Shown piece by piece: positions 1-7,318 of a stretch of DNA of 64,000 bases. The translations under genes and the position numbers were made by a program. Source of the DNA: Pacificibacter marinus. Its GTDB lineage: Bacteria; Pseudomonadota; Alphaproteobacteria; Rhodobacterales; Rhodobacteraceae. The notes under the pieces were generated by a model that worked only from the letters and a program-made list of their open reading frames with translations, had not been told where the DNA came from and did no database searches. Location: positions 1 through 64,000 of the forward strand of contig NZ_JAHKPU010000039.1 of the NCBI RefSeq assembly GCF_018860505.1, given 5' to 3'. Positions within the stretch are counted from its first letter, which is position 1; each line of letters opens with the position of its first letter.

Positions 1-70
1 AACGGGTGCTGACGTCAGACATGCGTTCTTTGAGGGCGGTCGTTGACTGGTGCCGAACTTCAGTGGGCAT
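1..70 (-). CDS. possible N-terminus of a gene running off the window (partial)
   Basis: An ATG at position 70 on the minus strand opens a frame (MPTEVRHQSTTALKERMSDV...) that stays open to the window edge. Its codons (AAA GAA CGC ATG TCT GAC GTC AGC) resemble those of neighbouring genes. Only 23 codons are visible and there is no clear ribosome binding site, so no product can be named. The piece could also be chance. Confidence 0.3.
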   Translation of the reverse strand, partial: MPTEVRHQSTTALKERMSDVSTR

Positions 71-399
71 TGTTTGCTTTGACTATGTCTATGGATCTTT
101 CTGACGATGATTAGAGAGGGCGCGGCAGGTCTGCTGCACAGTCGCAATCCATGTGAGAAGATAGATAAAAGACATTTCGTTCTCCCGTGCCTAGTGTGAC
201 AGATTGTCTCTTAAATACGGTCGTGTTCAGTATGTGAACGTATATGCGAGTGCCCAAGACCCAACCAAATAAGGTCAATGACGTCAGTCCATTCCAAAGT
301 GGTCTGCGTCACATAAATTTCAGGCCCCGTATCTGGCGCGGTAACTGTTTGTCAGGCCATTTGCCTCTTGATAACAACCGCGTGAGAGGAGCGTGAACT
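71..399. other. intergenic region, no gene seen
   Basis: No convincing coding frame is present. The stretch would hold the promoters of the partial minus-strand gene and of the plus-strand gene starting at 400. A TGACGTCA palindrome lies at 279-286, with another copy at 10-17. No terminator or known RNA is recognisable. Confidence 0.5.
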
Positions 400-840
400 G
401 TGTCGAATCAAACTGTGTGCAAACGGCATTTTTGCGAGGGTCTTTTGGGCTCCGCTCTGTCTTTTGTCACATATCAGTCGGCGGTGTTCTGTACGCTTTT
501 GTTTGCATTGGTCCTGTCTGGTACAATTCCCCAAGGCTTTATGCGATCTGCGGCTGATGACGGCATGATGCTTGTGCTGTGTACGCCGAATGGCCTGACT
601 GAGGTCTGGATGACGACTGACGGAGACATCCAAGAAAAGGCTCCCATTGATCACACGACGTCGGACCAAATGGACTGTCTGGCGATCACACTCTCTATGG
701 TTTTGGTGCAGTCGTGGCTGGAAACACTTGTTAACCCTGCCGAATTTGCGCCTTTTCGCACAACTTATATTGACCAGAGACGCGCTCTTGTTGTTGAGCG
801 TTCTCCGCTTCAGCCACGCGCACCTCCAGAGTTTATCTAA
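400..840 (+). CDS. DUF2946-like membrane-associated protein
   Basis: This 146-residue protein has one hydrophobic segment near residues 23-45, followed by an SGTIPQGFMR stretch and a short soluble part with a conserved-looking LCTPNG motif. That layout fits the DUF2946-type proteins often found beside copper-related genes. The GTG start is chosen because AGGAG lies 8 bases upstream. A Cys at the LCTPNG motif and another at about residue 92 might bind metal, but this is inference. The next gene, 200 bases downstream on the same strand, encodes a YcnI-type protein, which supports a copper or metal context. The exact role is unknown. Confidence 0.65.
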   Translation: MSNQTVCKRHFCEGLLGSALSFVTYQSAVFCTLLFALVLSGTIPQGFMRSAADDGMMLVLCTPNGLTEVWMTTDGDIQEKAPIDHTTSDQMDCLAITLSMVLVQSWLETLVNPAEFAPFRTTYIDQRRALVVERSPLQPRAPPEFI

Positions 841-1043
841 TTTTTTAAAGATGCTTCGCTCCCGCTTCGGTTCTCTTGATACGGCTCTTTAGGTCTGCAT
901 CAACATCGGCCGTGCGCGTATCGATATCATCTTTCCAAGTCATTCCTTCCTTTTCAGACAGGACCCCATTTCACAAAGAATAGGGATGTCTGAACAGGAG
1001 TCTCATTCAAATTAATTGAAAACCTCTCAAGAGGAGAATTCCT
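841..1043 (+). promoter_or_regulatory. leader of the YcnI-type gene with a hairpin at the ribosome binding site
   Basis: The spacer holds no gene. Just before the YcnI start, the inverted repeat CCTCT-CA-AGAGG (about 1022-1033) overlaps the AGAGGAG ribosome binding site and could pair with it. The hairpin is short and its role is unproven. Confidence 0.3.
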
Positions 1044-1568
1044 ATGAAACTCATCACAACCGCCGTTGCGGCATTCGCACTGACATCCACTGCCGCTTTC
1101 GCGCACGTGACGTTCGAAACACCTGAAGCGGCCCAAGGCTCAACTTACTTAGGTGTCCTGAACATCGGCCACGGCTGCGAAGGTGAACCAACGTTGCGCC
1201 TTCGTGTGCAAATTCCGGAAGGCGTGATTGCCGTCAAACCTGTGCCAAAAGCTGGATGGGACCTAGAAATCGTGACCGGTGCATATGAGACAACTTACGA
1301 CTACTACGGCACACCGATGAGCGAAGGCCCGAAAGAACTGATTTGGTCGGGCTCGCTTGACGACGCACATTTCGACCAGTTTGCGTTTCGCGGTAAGCTC
1401 ACAGATAGCTTGAAAACAGGGACAACCGTTTACTTTCCGGTCATTCAAGAATGCGCAAACGGTTCCCACAATTGGGTCAACGAGCCCGTTGAAGGCCATG
1501 ACGGTCATGGTGGATTAGAGCCAGCCCCTGGGCTGAACATCACTGAGCCAGATCACGCACACCACTAA
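1044..1568 (+). CDS. ycnI: YcnI-family (DUF1775) periplasmic copper-associated protein
   Basis: The 174-residue protein starts with a Sec signal peptide that ends at ALTSTAAFA, so the mature protein begins HVTFETPEA. YcnI proteins bind copper through such an N-terminal histidine, so maturation exposes the ligand. The DUF1775 immunoglobulin-like domain fills residues 21-150, with the conserved W of the WDLEIV segment and a GPKELIW motif. The C-terminus is His-rich (EGHDGHGG and DHAHH), a likely extra metal-binding tail. AGAGGAG upstream marks the start. It sits downstream of a DUF2946-like gene on the same strand. The copper role is inferred from the family. Confidence 0.85.
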   Translation: MKLITTAVAAFALTSTAAFAHVTFETPEAAQGSTYLGVLNIGHGCEGEPTLRLRVQIPEGVIAVKPVPKAGWDLEIVTGAYETTYDYYGTPMSEGPKELIWSGSLDDAHFDQFAFRGKLTDSLKTGTTVYFPVIQECANGSHNWVNEPVEGHDGHGGLEPAPGLNITEPDHAHH

Positions 1569-1622
1569 AACAACTTTCCGATCGGGCACGTGATGTGTCC
1601 GGTCGGATATCTGCCATCTGCT

Positions 1623-2219
1623 CTAAGCAACCAAAACCCCCAGCGCCAACATCTCAGCGCGGGCTGTGGCCTCGGTGCCTGCATCGATCGCGCGGCACAG
1701 GTCTGTGATAACAGTGGTTTTGAACCCCAGCTTTGCTGCATCTTGGGCTGAAAAATTCACGCAATAATCCAGCGCGAGGCCGACGATGGTCACGCTATCG
1801 ATGCCGCGCGTGCGCAGGTAACCCTCTAACCCTGTGGGTGTGACTTTGTCATTTTCGTAAAACGCGGAATAGCTGTCGATGGCGGGGGTGTACCCCTTGC
1901 GGATGATCAAATCGCCATGGGTGCGCAGGTCTTTGTGGAACGCGGCGCCTTTGGTGCCTTGAATGCAATGATCGGGCCAAAGGACTTGGGGGCCATAGGG
2001 CGCGTCATAAGTGGTGAACGGGTCAGCGTCATGGCTGCTGGCGAAAGAACTGTGCCCCGCAGGATGCCAGTCTTGGGTCAGGATCACAGACGCGAAGTCG
2101 TCCATAAGCGCGTTGATGCCCGTGACAATCTCGTCGCCGCCTGTGACCGCCAGCGCACCATTTGGGCAAAAATCGTTTTGAACATCGATGACAATCAGGG
2201 CTTGATTTTGGGGACGCAT
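1623..2219 (-). CDS. pncA: nicotinamidase (isochorismatase-like hydrolase)
   Basis: It hydrolyses nicotinamide to nicotinate plus ammonia in NAD salvage. The catalytic triad of the family is visible: Asp12 in IDVQNDF, Lys108 in IIRKGY, and Cys153 in LALDYCV. The metal site Asp50-His52-His56 lies in the QDWHPAGH motif. At 198 residues it has normal length. The start at 2219 is preferred over an upstream in-frame start because AAGAAAGG lies just before it and the product then begins directly at the first strand of the fold. pncB, encoding the next enzyme in the pathway, lies 1.2 kb away on the other strand. Confidence 0.93.
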   Translation of the reverse strand: MRPQNQALIVIDVQNDFCPNGALAVTGGDEIVTGINALMDDFASVILTQDWHPAGHSSFASSHDADPFTTYDAPYGPQVLWPDHCIQGTKGAAFHKDLRTHGDLIIRKGYTPAIDSYSAFYENDKVTPTGLEGYLRTRGIDSVTIVGLALDYCVNFSAQDAAKLGFKTTVITDLCRAIDAGTEATARAEMLALGVLVA

Positions 2220-2351
2220 AGGGGAACCTTTCTTGAGTTGGCTCATTTGGTACCTCAACAGGCCTAGAGGTCAAGCACAGAGCCATATTTGCCGCAGGCC
2301 CGCGCACGCGGCGCACTTGATCTGAGCGCATTTGGGGCGTATTGAAACGCC

Positions 2352-3269
2352 ATGTTTACAGTATGCGCCCTATATCACTTCACCCGTTTTGAAACCCCCG
2401 CCGACATTCAAGGGCCTTTGCTGGACCTGTGTCAGACCGAGGGGATCACTGGGTCTTTGCTGCTCGCACATGAGGGCATCAATGGCACTGTCGCGGGGCC
2501 GACGTCGGCTGCTATTGACAAAGTCGTGGCGCATATTCGTGCCCTACCGGGCTGTGCGGATTTCGAATTCAAGCTGTCGACAGCGCAAGATCAGCCCTTT
2601 GGCAAAATCAAAGTGCGGCTGAAAAAAGAGATCGTCACCATGGGGCAGCCCGATGTCGATCCGCGCGCGGCGGTGGGCAACTATTGTTCGCCTGAGGAAT
2701 GGAACGAGTTGATTTCAGCGCCTGATGTTGCCGTGATCGATACGCGCAATGATTACGAGGTCGGCATCGGCACGTTCAAAGGCGCGATTGACCCTAAAAC
2801 GCCGACCTTCCGCGATTTCCCGAAGTGGTGGGAAGAAAACAAAGACCGCTTTCACAACAAACGCATCGCCATGTTCTGTACCGGCGGCATTCGGTGTGAA
2901 AAATCGACCAACTATTTAATGCAGCAAGGCGTGGAAGACGTGTTCCACCTCAAGGGCGGCATCTTGAAATACCTCGAAGAGATGCCAGAAGAAAAAAGCC
3001 TGTGGGAAGGCGAATGTTTCGTCTTTGATCAACGCGTGTCCATCGGCCACGGATTGACCGAAGGCCCGCATGAGCTGTGCCACGCTTGCCGTCGCCCGAT
3101 CTTGCCCGAAGACAAAAATCGCCCCGAATTTGAACTGGGCGTCTCGTGTCACCAATGTGTTGACGAATTCGATGCGGACCGCAAAGAGCGCTTTCGCGAG
3201 CGTCAAAAACAGATGGCGTTGTCACGCGAACGCGGTGAGCGGCATTTGGGTCGTACGCGGCTGACCTAA
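2352..3269 (+). CDS. trhO: tRNA uridine(34) hydroxylase, rhodanese family (TrhO/YceA)
   Basis: TrhO proteins catalyse oxygen-dependent 5-hydroxylation of U34 in tRNA. The 305-residue protein has an N-terminal acylphosphatase-like part with HEGINGT near residue 40, and a rhodanese domain at about residues 120-220. The active Cys176 sits in MFCTGGIRCEKS. A C-terminal Cys-rich segment (CHACRRPI ... CHQCVDEF, about 240-262) looks like a zinc-binding tail and ends in a basic stretch. No Shine-Dalgarno sequence is seen; instead a small GGCGT/ACGCC inverted repeat abuts the ATG. It lies between the two NAD-salvage genes but has no pathway link to them that I know. Confidence 0.92.
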   Translation: MFTVCALYHFTRFETPADIQGPLLDLCQTEGITGSLLLAHEGINGTVAGPTSAAIDKVVAHIRALPGCADFEFKLSTAQDQPFGKIKVRLKKEIVTMGQPDVDPRAAVGNYCSPEEWNELISAPDVAVIDTRNDYEVGIGTFKGAIDPKTPTFRDFPKWWEENKDRFHNKRIAMFCTGGIRCEKSTNYLMQQGVEDVFHLKGGILKYLEEMPEEKSLWEGECFVFDQRVSIGHGLTEGPHELCHACRRPILPEDKNRPEFELGVSCHQCVDEFDADRKERFRERQKQMALSRERGERHLGRTRLT

Positions 3270-3409
3270 GGTCTGGTCCACCTTTATGTGCCGCTGGTTG
3301 CCATCTGGTGTCGCCATGCGCGTAAAGATACGCCACCTCGCCGTGACGCGACTTGCCAAACCCATCACTCCCCTGCTTTAACCAAACGCAAATCTAAGGG
3401 AGCTTTGAG

Positions 3410-4702
3410 ATGGTCGATATCGCCACACGCGTTTACAATCACAAATGGAAAATCGACCCCATCGTGCGGTCCCTGATCGATACCGATTTCTACAAAATGC
3501 TGATGTGCCAGTCGGTGTTTCGCAACAAACCCGATACCCAAGTCACCTTTTCCCTGATCAATCGCGCCAAAGACATTCGTCTTGCGGATATGATCGACGA
3601 AGGCGAGCTGCGCGAACAACTCGACCATGTGCGCTCCCTCTCTTTGTCGCGGGGCGAAAGCACTTGGTTGCGCGGCAATACATTCTACGGCAAACGCCAA
3701 ATGTTTCGCCCTGATTTCATGGAATGGTTCGAAAATCTGCGCCTTCCTGCTTACCATCTCGAAAAAATCGATGGCCAATATGAGCTCACTTTTGAAGGCT
3801 CTTGGCCCGAGGTCATGCTGTGGGAAATCCCCGCTTTGTCCATTCTGATGGAGTTGCGATCCCGCGCTGTCACCGGCCATATGGACAAGTTCGAACTGCA
3901 AATCCTATACGCCCGCGCTATGACCAAACTGTGGGAAAAGATCGAGCTGCTCAAACCCCATGATGGCCTGCGTATCGCTGACTTCGGGACGCGGCGCAGG
4001 CATTCCTATCTGTGGCAAGACTGGTGCGTTCAGGCCATGGGCGAGGGGCTGGGCGATAAATTCGTGGGCACCTCTAACTGCCACATCGCCATGAAAAATG
4101 ATCTCGAAGCCGTGGGCACCAACGCGCATGAGCTGCCGATGATCTATTCCGCCTTGGCCCAGGACGATGCCGCCCTTGCCCGCGCGCCCTATGATGTGCT
4201 GTCCGATTGGCATGAGGAGCACGATGGCAACCTGCGCATCATCCTGCCCGATACCTATGGCACCAAGGGCTTCCTTGCGGGCGCCCCCGATTGGTTGGCG
4301 GGCTGGACAGGCATCCGCATCGATTCAGGCGATCCCGCGACGGGCGCTGAAAACGCGATCAACTGGTGGAAAAGCCGTGGAGAAGACCCGACCCAAAAAC
4401 TGGTGATTTTCTCAGATGGCTTGGACACCGATAAAATCATCGAGCTGCACAGCCAATTCAATGGCCGTGTGAAAACATCATTCGGCTGGGGCACCCTGAT
4501 GACCAACGATTTCAGAGGCCTCACCGACAACAACGCCCTCGCGCCGTTCTCGATTGTCTGTAAAGCTGTTGAGGCCAATGGCCGCCCCACCGTCAAACTG
4601 TCGGACAACCCCAACAAGGCCATGGGGCCAGTGGATGAGGTTGCTCGGTATAAACGGGTGTTTGGAGTGGGCGAGCAACGTGCTATGGATGTGGTGGTTT
4701 AG
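3410..4702 (+). CDS. pncB: nicotinate phosphoribosyltransferase
   Basis: It converts nicotinate and PRPP to nicotinate mononucleotide, the committed step of the Preiss-Handler pathway. At 430 residues it has family length. The N-terminal motif DTDFYKMLM (about residues 24-32), the central DFGTRRRHS, and the phosphate-binding IRIDSGDP and DGLD segments are all present. AAGGGAGC before the ATG fixes the start. The stop lies 4 bases from the stop of the convergent Abi gene, so the island on its right is inserted very close to this coding region. Confidence 0.95.
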   Translation: MVDIATRVYNHKWKIDPIVRSLIDTDFYKMLMCQSVFRNKPDTQVTFSLINRAKDIRLADMIDEGELREQLDHVRSLSLSRGESTWLRGNTFYGKRQMFRPDFMEWFENLRLPAYHLEKIDGQYELTFEGSWPEVMLWEIPALSILMELRSRAVTGHMDKFELQILYARAMTKLWEKIELLKPHDGLRIADFGTRRRHSYLWQDWCVQAMGEGLGDKFVGTSNCHIAMKNDLEAVGTNAHELPMIYSALAQDDAALARAPYDVLSDWHEEHDGNLRIILPDTYGTKGFLAGAPDWLAGWTGIRIDSGDPATGAENAINWWKSRGEDPTQKLVIFSDGLDTDKIIELHSQFNGRVKTSFGWGTLMTNDFRGLTDNNALAPFSIVCKAVEANGRPTVKLSDNPNKAMGPVDEVARYKRVFGVGEQRAMDVVV

Positions 4703-4706
4703 AGCT

Positions 4707-5633
4707 TCACGCGTCCCATATTCGTCGAGATGACCAATCATCGGGAAAACCCATCATACGTAGATGATGAATGTCCAAGTCAGCCAATAAATTAACGAAC
4801 CTATTCTTGAACGTCGCATTAACATTTTGACTATTTATCATATGCAATACCAAAACAAGAATGTTGTAGATATGCTTGTCTGCTTCAGTTCCGCCTTTGG
4901 GTGTGGTTATTGTTTTTAGATCATCCTTTAGGCGCTTAATGTAAGGAGGCCCTTTAACTAGTTTTCTGTTCCAAAGACGGGAATGGTGCGCGCAAATGTT
5001 CCGGACATAGGTTAGCGCCTGCATTGTCCCTTCAAAAGTCTCTTTTGTTGGGAAGCCTAGATCTCTCGCAATTTTGCTGCGAATTGAGTTATCCGAAGTA
5101 TTTACAATCCATTGCGATACCTGGCCAAAGGTCATTAATTCAGCCGTTGCCCAGAGAGGGGGGATTTCCGGAGATGAGTACTTTTTCCCATAGTGCTCAA
5201 TGAAGACTTCGCTGCTGCGTTTAATCTCATGCGACAATTTAGTTAGGTGAGTAGCGTGATTAACTTTGCCATTGAAATTGGAGCAATCCAAATGGGAATG
5301 AGCCCCATGTTTTTCACACATGTAAAAAACCCAACGTGCGCGAATGTGGATTTCGATTCTCTCTATTGCTTCAAGCAGAAGAATTCGGAGATTTCGATCA
5401 AATACATAGACTGAATGAACGTTAGCGAATGATGTGCCGCCGCTAAACTCTTTGCTACGTGTTGCTTCGGCAGTCGGTGGTTTTTCATATGGCAACCAGT
5501 AAGCGCTTAAGCGATAGTACCCAATGAGACGCAAACATTCACATGCGAACGCCTCGTTTTCAATTGTCATCCCCCTGTTTTTCAGGAGATCCAATTGTTC
5601 GGAAATGGTTGTCGGCTGTTTTTGAAATTTCAA
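4707..5633 (-). CDS. Abi_2 (AbiD/AbiF-type) HEPN protein, abortive-infection family
   Basis: The 308-residue protein matches the Abi_2 family from its N-terminus (QPTTISEQLDLLKNRGM) through IGYYRLSAYW at about residues 37-46. The HEPN RNase motif R-x4-H is visible as Arg211-NICA-His216. HEPN proteins of this group act as RNA-cleaving defence or toxin proteins. The start is a TTG, because the conserved N-terminus begins there and the next ATG (residue 22) would remove it. The gene is clearly richer in A+T than pncB and arfB on either side, which suggests horizontal acquisition. A structured RNA lies directly upstream. Anti-phage activity is inferred from the family. Confidence 0.88.
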   Translation of the reverse strand: MKFQKQPTTISEQLDLLKNRGMTIENEAFACECLRLIGYYRLSAYWLPYEKPPTAEATRSKEFSGGTSFANVHSVYVFDRNLRILLLEAIERIEIHIRARWVFYMCEKHGAHSHLDCSNFNGKVNHATHLTKLSHEIKRSSEVFIEHYGKKYSSPEIPPLWATAELMTFGQVSQWIVNTSDNSIRSKIARDLGFPTKETFEGTMQALTYVRNICAHHSRLWNRKLVKGPPYIKRLKDDLKTITTPKGGTEADKHIYNILVLVLHMINSQNVNATFKNRFVNLLADLDIHHLRMMGFPDDWSSRRIWDA

Positions 5634-5654
5634 AACGCTACTCTAAATACAAGT

Positions 5655-5708
5655 AACCCCCCGGTATTGAGCTCACCTTTTCAAGTGGTCGCCTGGGGGG
5701 TGTTGTTA
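5655..5708 (-). ncRNA. candidate structured RNA upstream of the Abi gene (abiF-RNA-like)
   Basis: Read on the minus strand, CCCCCC (5700-5695) pairs with GGGGGG (5662-5657). After a bulged A, GG pairs with CC, giving an 8-bp helix. Inside it, CACTT (5687-5683), a GAAA tetraloop and AGGTG (5678-5674) form a second hairpin. A promoter-like element ends about 7 bases before the start of the element. A conserved RNA called abiF has been described upstream of such genes. I compared position and general shape from memory only, so identity with that family is inference. Confidence 0.6.
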
Positions 5709-5714
5709 GTGAAA

Positions 5715-5743
5715 CAAATATCACATGAGAGTAAGAATTGCAA
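5715..5743 (-). promoter_or_regulatory. possible promoter of the Abi-associated RNA and gene
   Basis: On the minus strand TTGCAA (5743-5738) and TATTTG (5720-5715) are separated by 17 bases. Both boxes match the sigma-70 consensus only partly. The predicted start near 5708 falls at the 5' edge of the structured RNA, which is the main reason to list it. Confidence 0.35.
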
Positions 5744-5767
5744 CGAAATTCCTTTTGAACATTCAAT

Positions 5768-6184
5768 TTACTCCACCCGCCCCCTAAGCGCCTTCACCTC
5801 TCCACGCTTCTTCTTTCCATCCAAGCGTCTTCGCACCGACCCCTTCGTCGGCTTCGTCTTAACCCGAAACTTGGGCCGTTCGGTCGCTTGTTTGATCAGC
5901 GCGACAAGGCGCTCGCGGATGAGTTCGCGGTTACGCACCTGCGACCGCGACTCATCGCATTGCAAAATGATCGCGCCGTCTTTGGTCCAGCGGCGGCCGG
6001 CCAATTTACGCAGGCGGATTTTGACGGCGGGCGGCAGGTTCGGGGATCGTTCTGCCTCAAACCGCAGCTCCACAGCCGAGGACACTTTGTTGACGTTCTG
6101 CCCACCGGGGCCAGAGGCGCGCATGAAGCTTTCTGACAGCTCCCAATCGGCCAGCTCGATGGTCTCGGTGATGCGCAATGACAT
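5768..6184 (-). CDS. arfB: alternative ribosome-rescue factor ArfB (peptidyl-tRNA hydrolase)
   Basis: ArfB releases peptides from ribosomes stalled without a stop codon. The 138-residue product has the catalytic GGQ at residues 27-29 within SGPGGQNVNK, and the long basic C-terminal tail (KTKPTKGSVRRRLDGKKKR...) that the family inserts into the mRNA tunnel. The start MSLRITETIEL is chosen because family members begin just before this strand; the frame continues upstream without similarity to the fold. It stands alone, between the Abi island and a terminator-bearing spacer. Confidence 0.92.
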   Translation of the reverse strand: MSLRITETIELADWELSESFMRASGPGGQNVNKVSSAVELRFEAERSPNLPPAVKIRLRKLAGRRWTKDGAIILQCDESRSQVRNRELIRERLVALIKQATERPKFRVKTKPTKGSVRRRLDGKKKRGEVKALRGRVE

Positions 6185-6458
6185 TGTGTGATCCGTGGGT
6201 TTATGGGCTTTAGGGCTTGAGGTGGGGCAGCGCGTTTGGGCGGTTCGGCTGCGAGAGGTCCGCGACACCTTTAAAACATGTAAAGTGGCACAGGGTCAAA
6301 CCGTGCAACTTTTACCAACACGCGCCACAAAACCGTGCAAGGCTTTAAAAGAGGGGGAAAATCTAAAAGGGTTGCCTAGATAAGACAACCCTTCGAGAAT
6401 TTAGGAAATGGGCCAGTTAGGTTGCCCAATTGAGAGTGTTTCGTCTACAGGTTTGCCT
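6185..6458. other. intergenic stretch upstream of arfB, terminator only
   Basis: Apart from the terminator hairpin at 6367-6393, I see no coding frame with a ribosome binding site here. The stretch is the 5' region of arfB and the 3' untranslated region of the small ORF at 6459-6515. Confidence 0.5.
6367..6393 (-). terminator. intrinsic terminator
   Basis: AAGGGTTG (6367-6374) pairs with CAACCCTT (6386-6393) around an 11-base loop. On the minus strand the stem is followed by TTAGATTTTCC. It would end a transcript that contains yhhQ and the 18-codon ORF. Confidence 0.6.
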
Positions 6459-6515
6459 CTAAACGGCGGCCCTCTCAACTGTCTTGACCTCATTCACCGT
6501 AATAACTCTAGACAC
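6459..6515 (-). CDS. 18-residue small protein, unknown
   Basis: A GTG start is preceded by AAAGGAGGT six bases upstream, the strongest Shine-Dalgarno sequence I noticed in the window. The predicted peptide is MSRVITVNEVKTVERAAV followed by TAG. It lies about 70 bases downstream of yhhQ on the same strand, and an intrinsic terminator follows about 65 bases after the stop. A weak TTGCCA box upstream might start a separate transcript. I do not recognise the peptide. It is hydrophilic with no membrane segment. Translation is likely from the binding site; function is unknown. Confidence 0.45.
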   Translation of the reverse strand: MSRVITVNEVKTVERAAV

Positions 6516-6585
6516 TGGTCCACCTCCTTTCGATTGTTTGCCGATAGGGGTATCGTGGCATAGATTTGGTATATGGCAAGTAAAA

Positions 6586-7227
6586 TTATACGACATCTGT
6601 GTGAAGGCGACGTAAAATAATGCGAAACGGCACCAGCGCGATCAGCGCAAGGGTAAGCTTTACACCCCAATCTGCAAGGGCCAAAGACACCCAAAGCGGG
6701 GCATCTGCGCCGAAAGTCAGCAAGGGAACGGTGTCCCATGCCCAGTTGACTTCCATGTTTGAATTTTCACCAAACCATTGAATAGACTTAGAAAACGCGA
6801 TTGTGAAAAAGATCGCAGTGTCCAAAGCGGACCCGATAACAGACGAAACCAGCGGCGCTTTCCACCAGTTGCCTGCACGCAAGCGGTTGAAAACAAACAC
6901 GTCCACAAGCTGCGCGATTAAAAATGCAGCAGCAGAGGCAACAGCGACACGTAACGCAACGGCAGAATAGGTGTATCCATCACCTTGCAGGGTGATTTGG
7001 GTGCCAATAAGCGAGCAAATGATGCCCGCAATAAAGCCCGCAAAGATCACTTTACGCGCAGCATTCGCGCCATAAATGCGGTTCATCAGATCGGTCACAA
7101 GAAAGGCAAAAGGATAGGTGAAGGCCCCCCATGTGAGAAGCCCATCAAGGATGAGAAACTGAACGAGGATGTTAGAGGCCACAACGATGGCAGCCATGGC
7201 AAAAATGCCAGGTAGGATATGCTTCAT
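6586..7227 (-). CDS. yhhQ: queuosine precursor transporter (YhhQ/DUF165 family)
   Basis: YhhQ imports the queuosine precursors preQ0/preQ1 for modification of tRNA at G34. The 213-residue protein has about six hydrophobic segments and the family signature around residues 40-56 (TYPFAFLVTDLMNRIYG), with an aspartate within a membrane-embedded stretch. A later QLVDVFVFNRLR segment is also typical. The upstream leader carries a preQ1-I riboswitch, which independently supports the substrate. The ATG at 7227 lies 8 bases after the riboswitch pseudoknot, so translation is probably ligand-controlled. Confidence 0.93.
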   Translation of the reverse strand: MKHILPGIFAMAAIVVASNILVQFLILDGLLTWGAFTYPFAFLVTDLMNRIYGANAARKVIFAGFIAGIICSLIGTQITLQGDGYTYSAVALRVAVASAAAFLIAQLVDVFVFNRLRAGNWWKAPLVSSVIGSALDTAIFFTIAFSKSIQWFGENSNMEVNWAWDTVPLLTFGADAPLWVSLALADWGVKLTLALIALVPFRIILRRLHTDVV

Positions 7228-7235
7228 GATAAATT

Positions 7236-7279
7236 CCGTTTTTTATCGAAGGTGACGGCAACTCGGCCTCGAATGAGGC
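7236..7279 (-). promoter_or_regulatory. preQ1-I riboswitch upstream of yhhQ
   Basis: On the minus strand P1 is CGAG (7265-7262) with TTCG (7250-7247, one G-U pair). The 11-base loop is TTG-CCG-TCACC, followed by ATAAAAAA and then CGG (7238-7236). CCG (7258-7256) pairs with CGG to form the H-type pseudoknot. Loop spacing, the ACC end of the loop and the A-rich ATAAAAAA tail align position for position with the classic Bacillus preQ1-I aptamer. A GCCTC/GAGGC hairpin (7279-7266) abuts P1. The second pseudoknot strand overlaps the CGGA ribosome binding site, which suggests translational control. P1 is short, a mild weakness. Confidence 0.75.
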
Positions 7280-7318
7280 GATGGGGGCGAATACCCTTAA
7301 AAAATAGGGAAATCAAGC

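Noticed and set aside
5768-6268. Longer arfB start at 6268
   Set aside because: The first 28 residues do not resemble the family; MSLRITETIEL at 6184 is the normal N-terminus.
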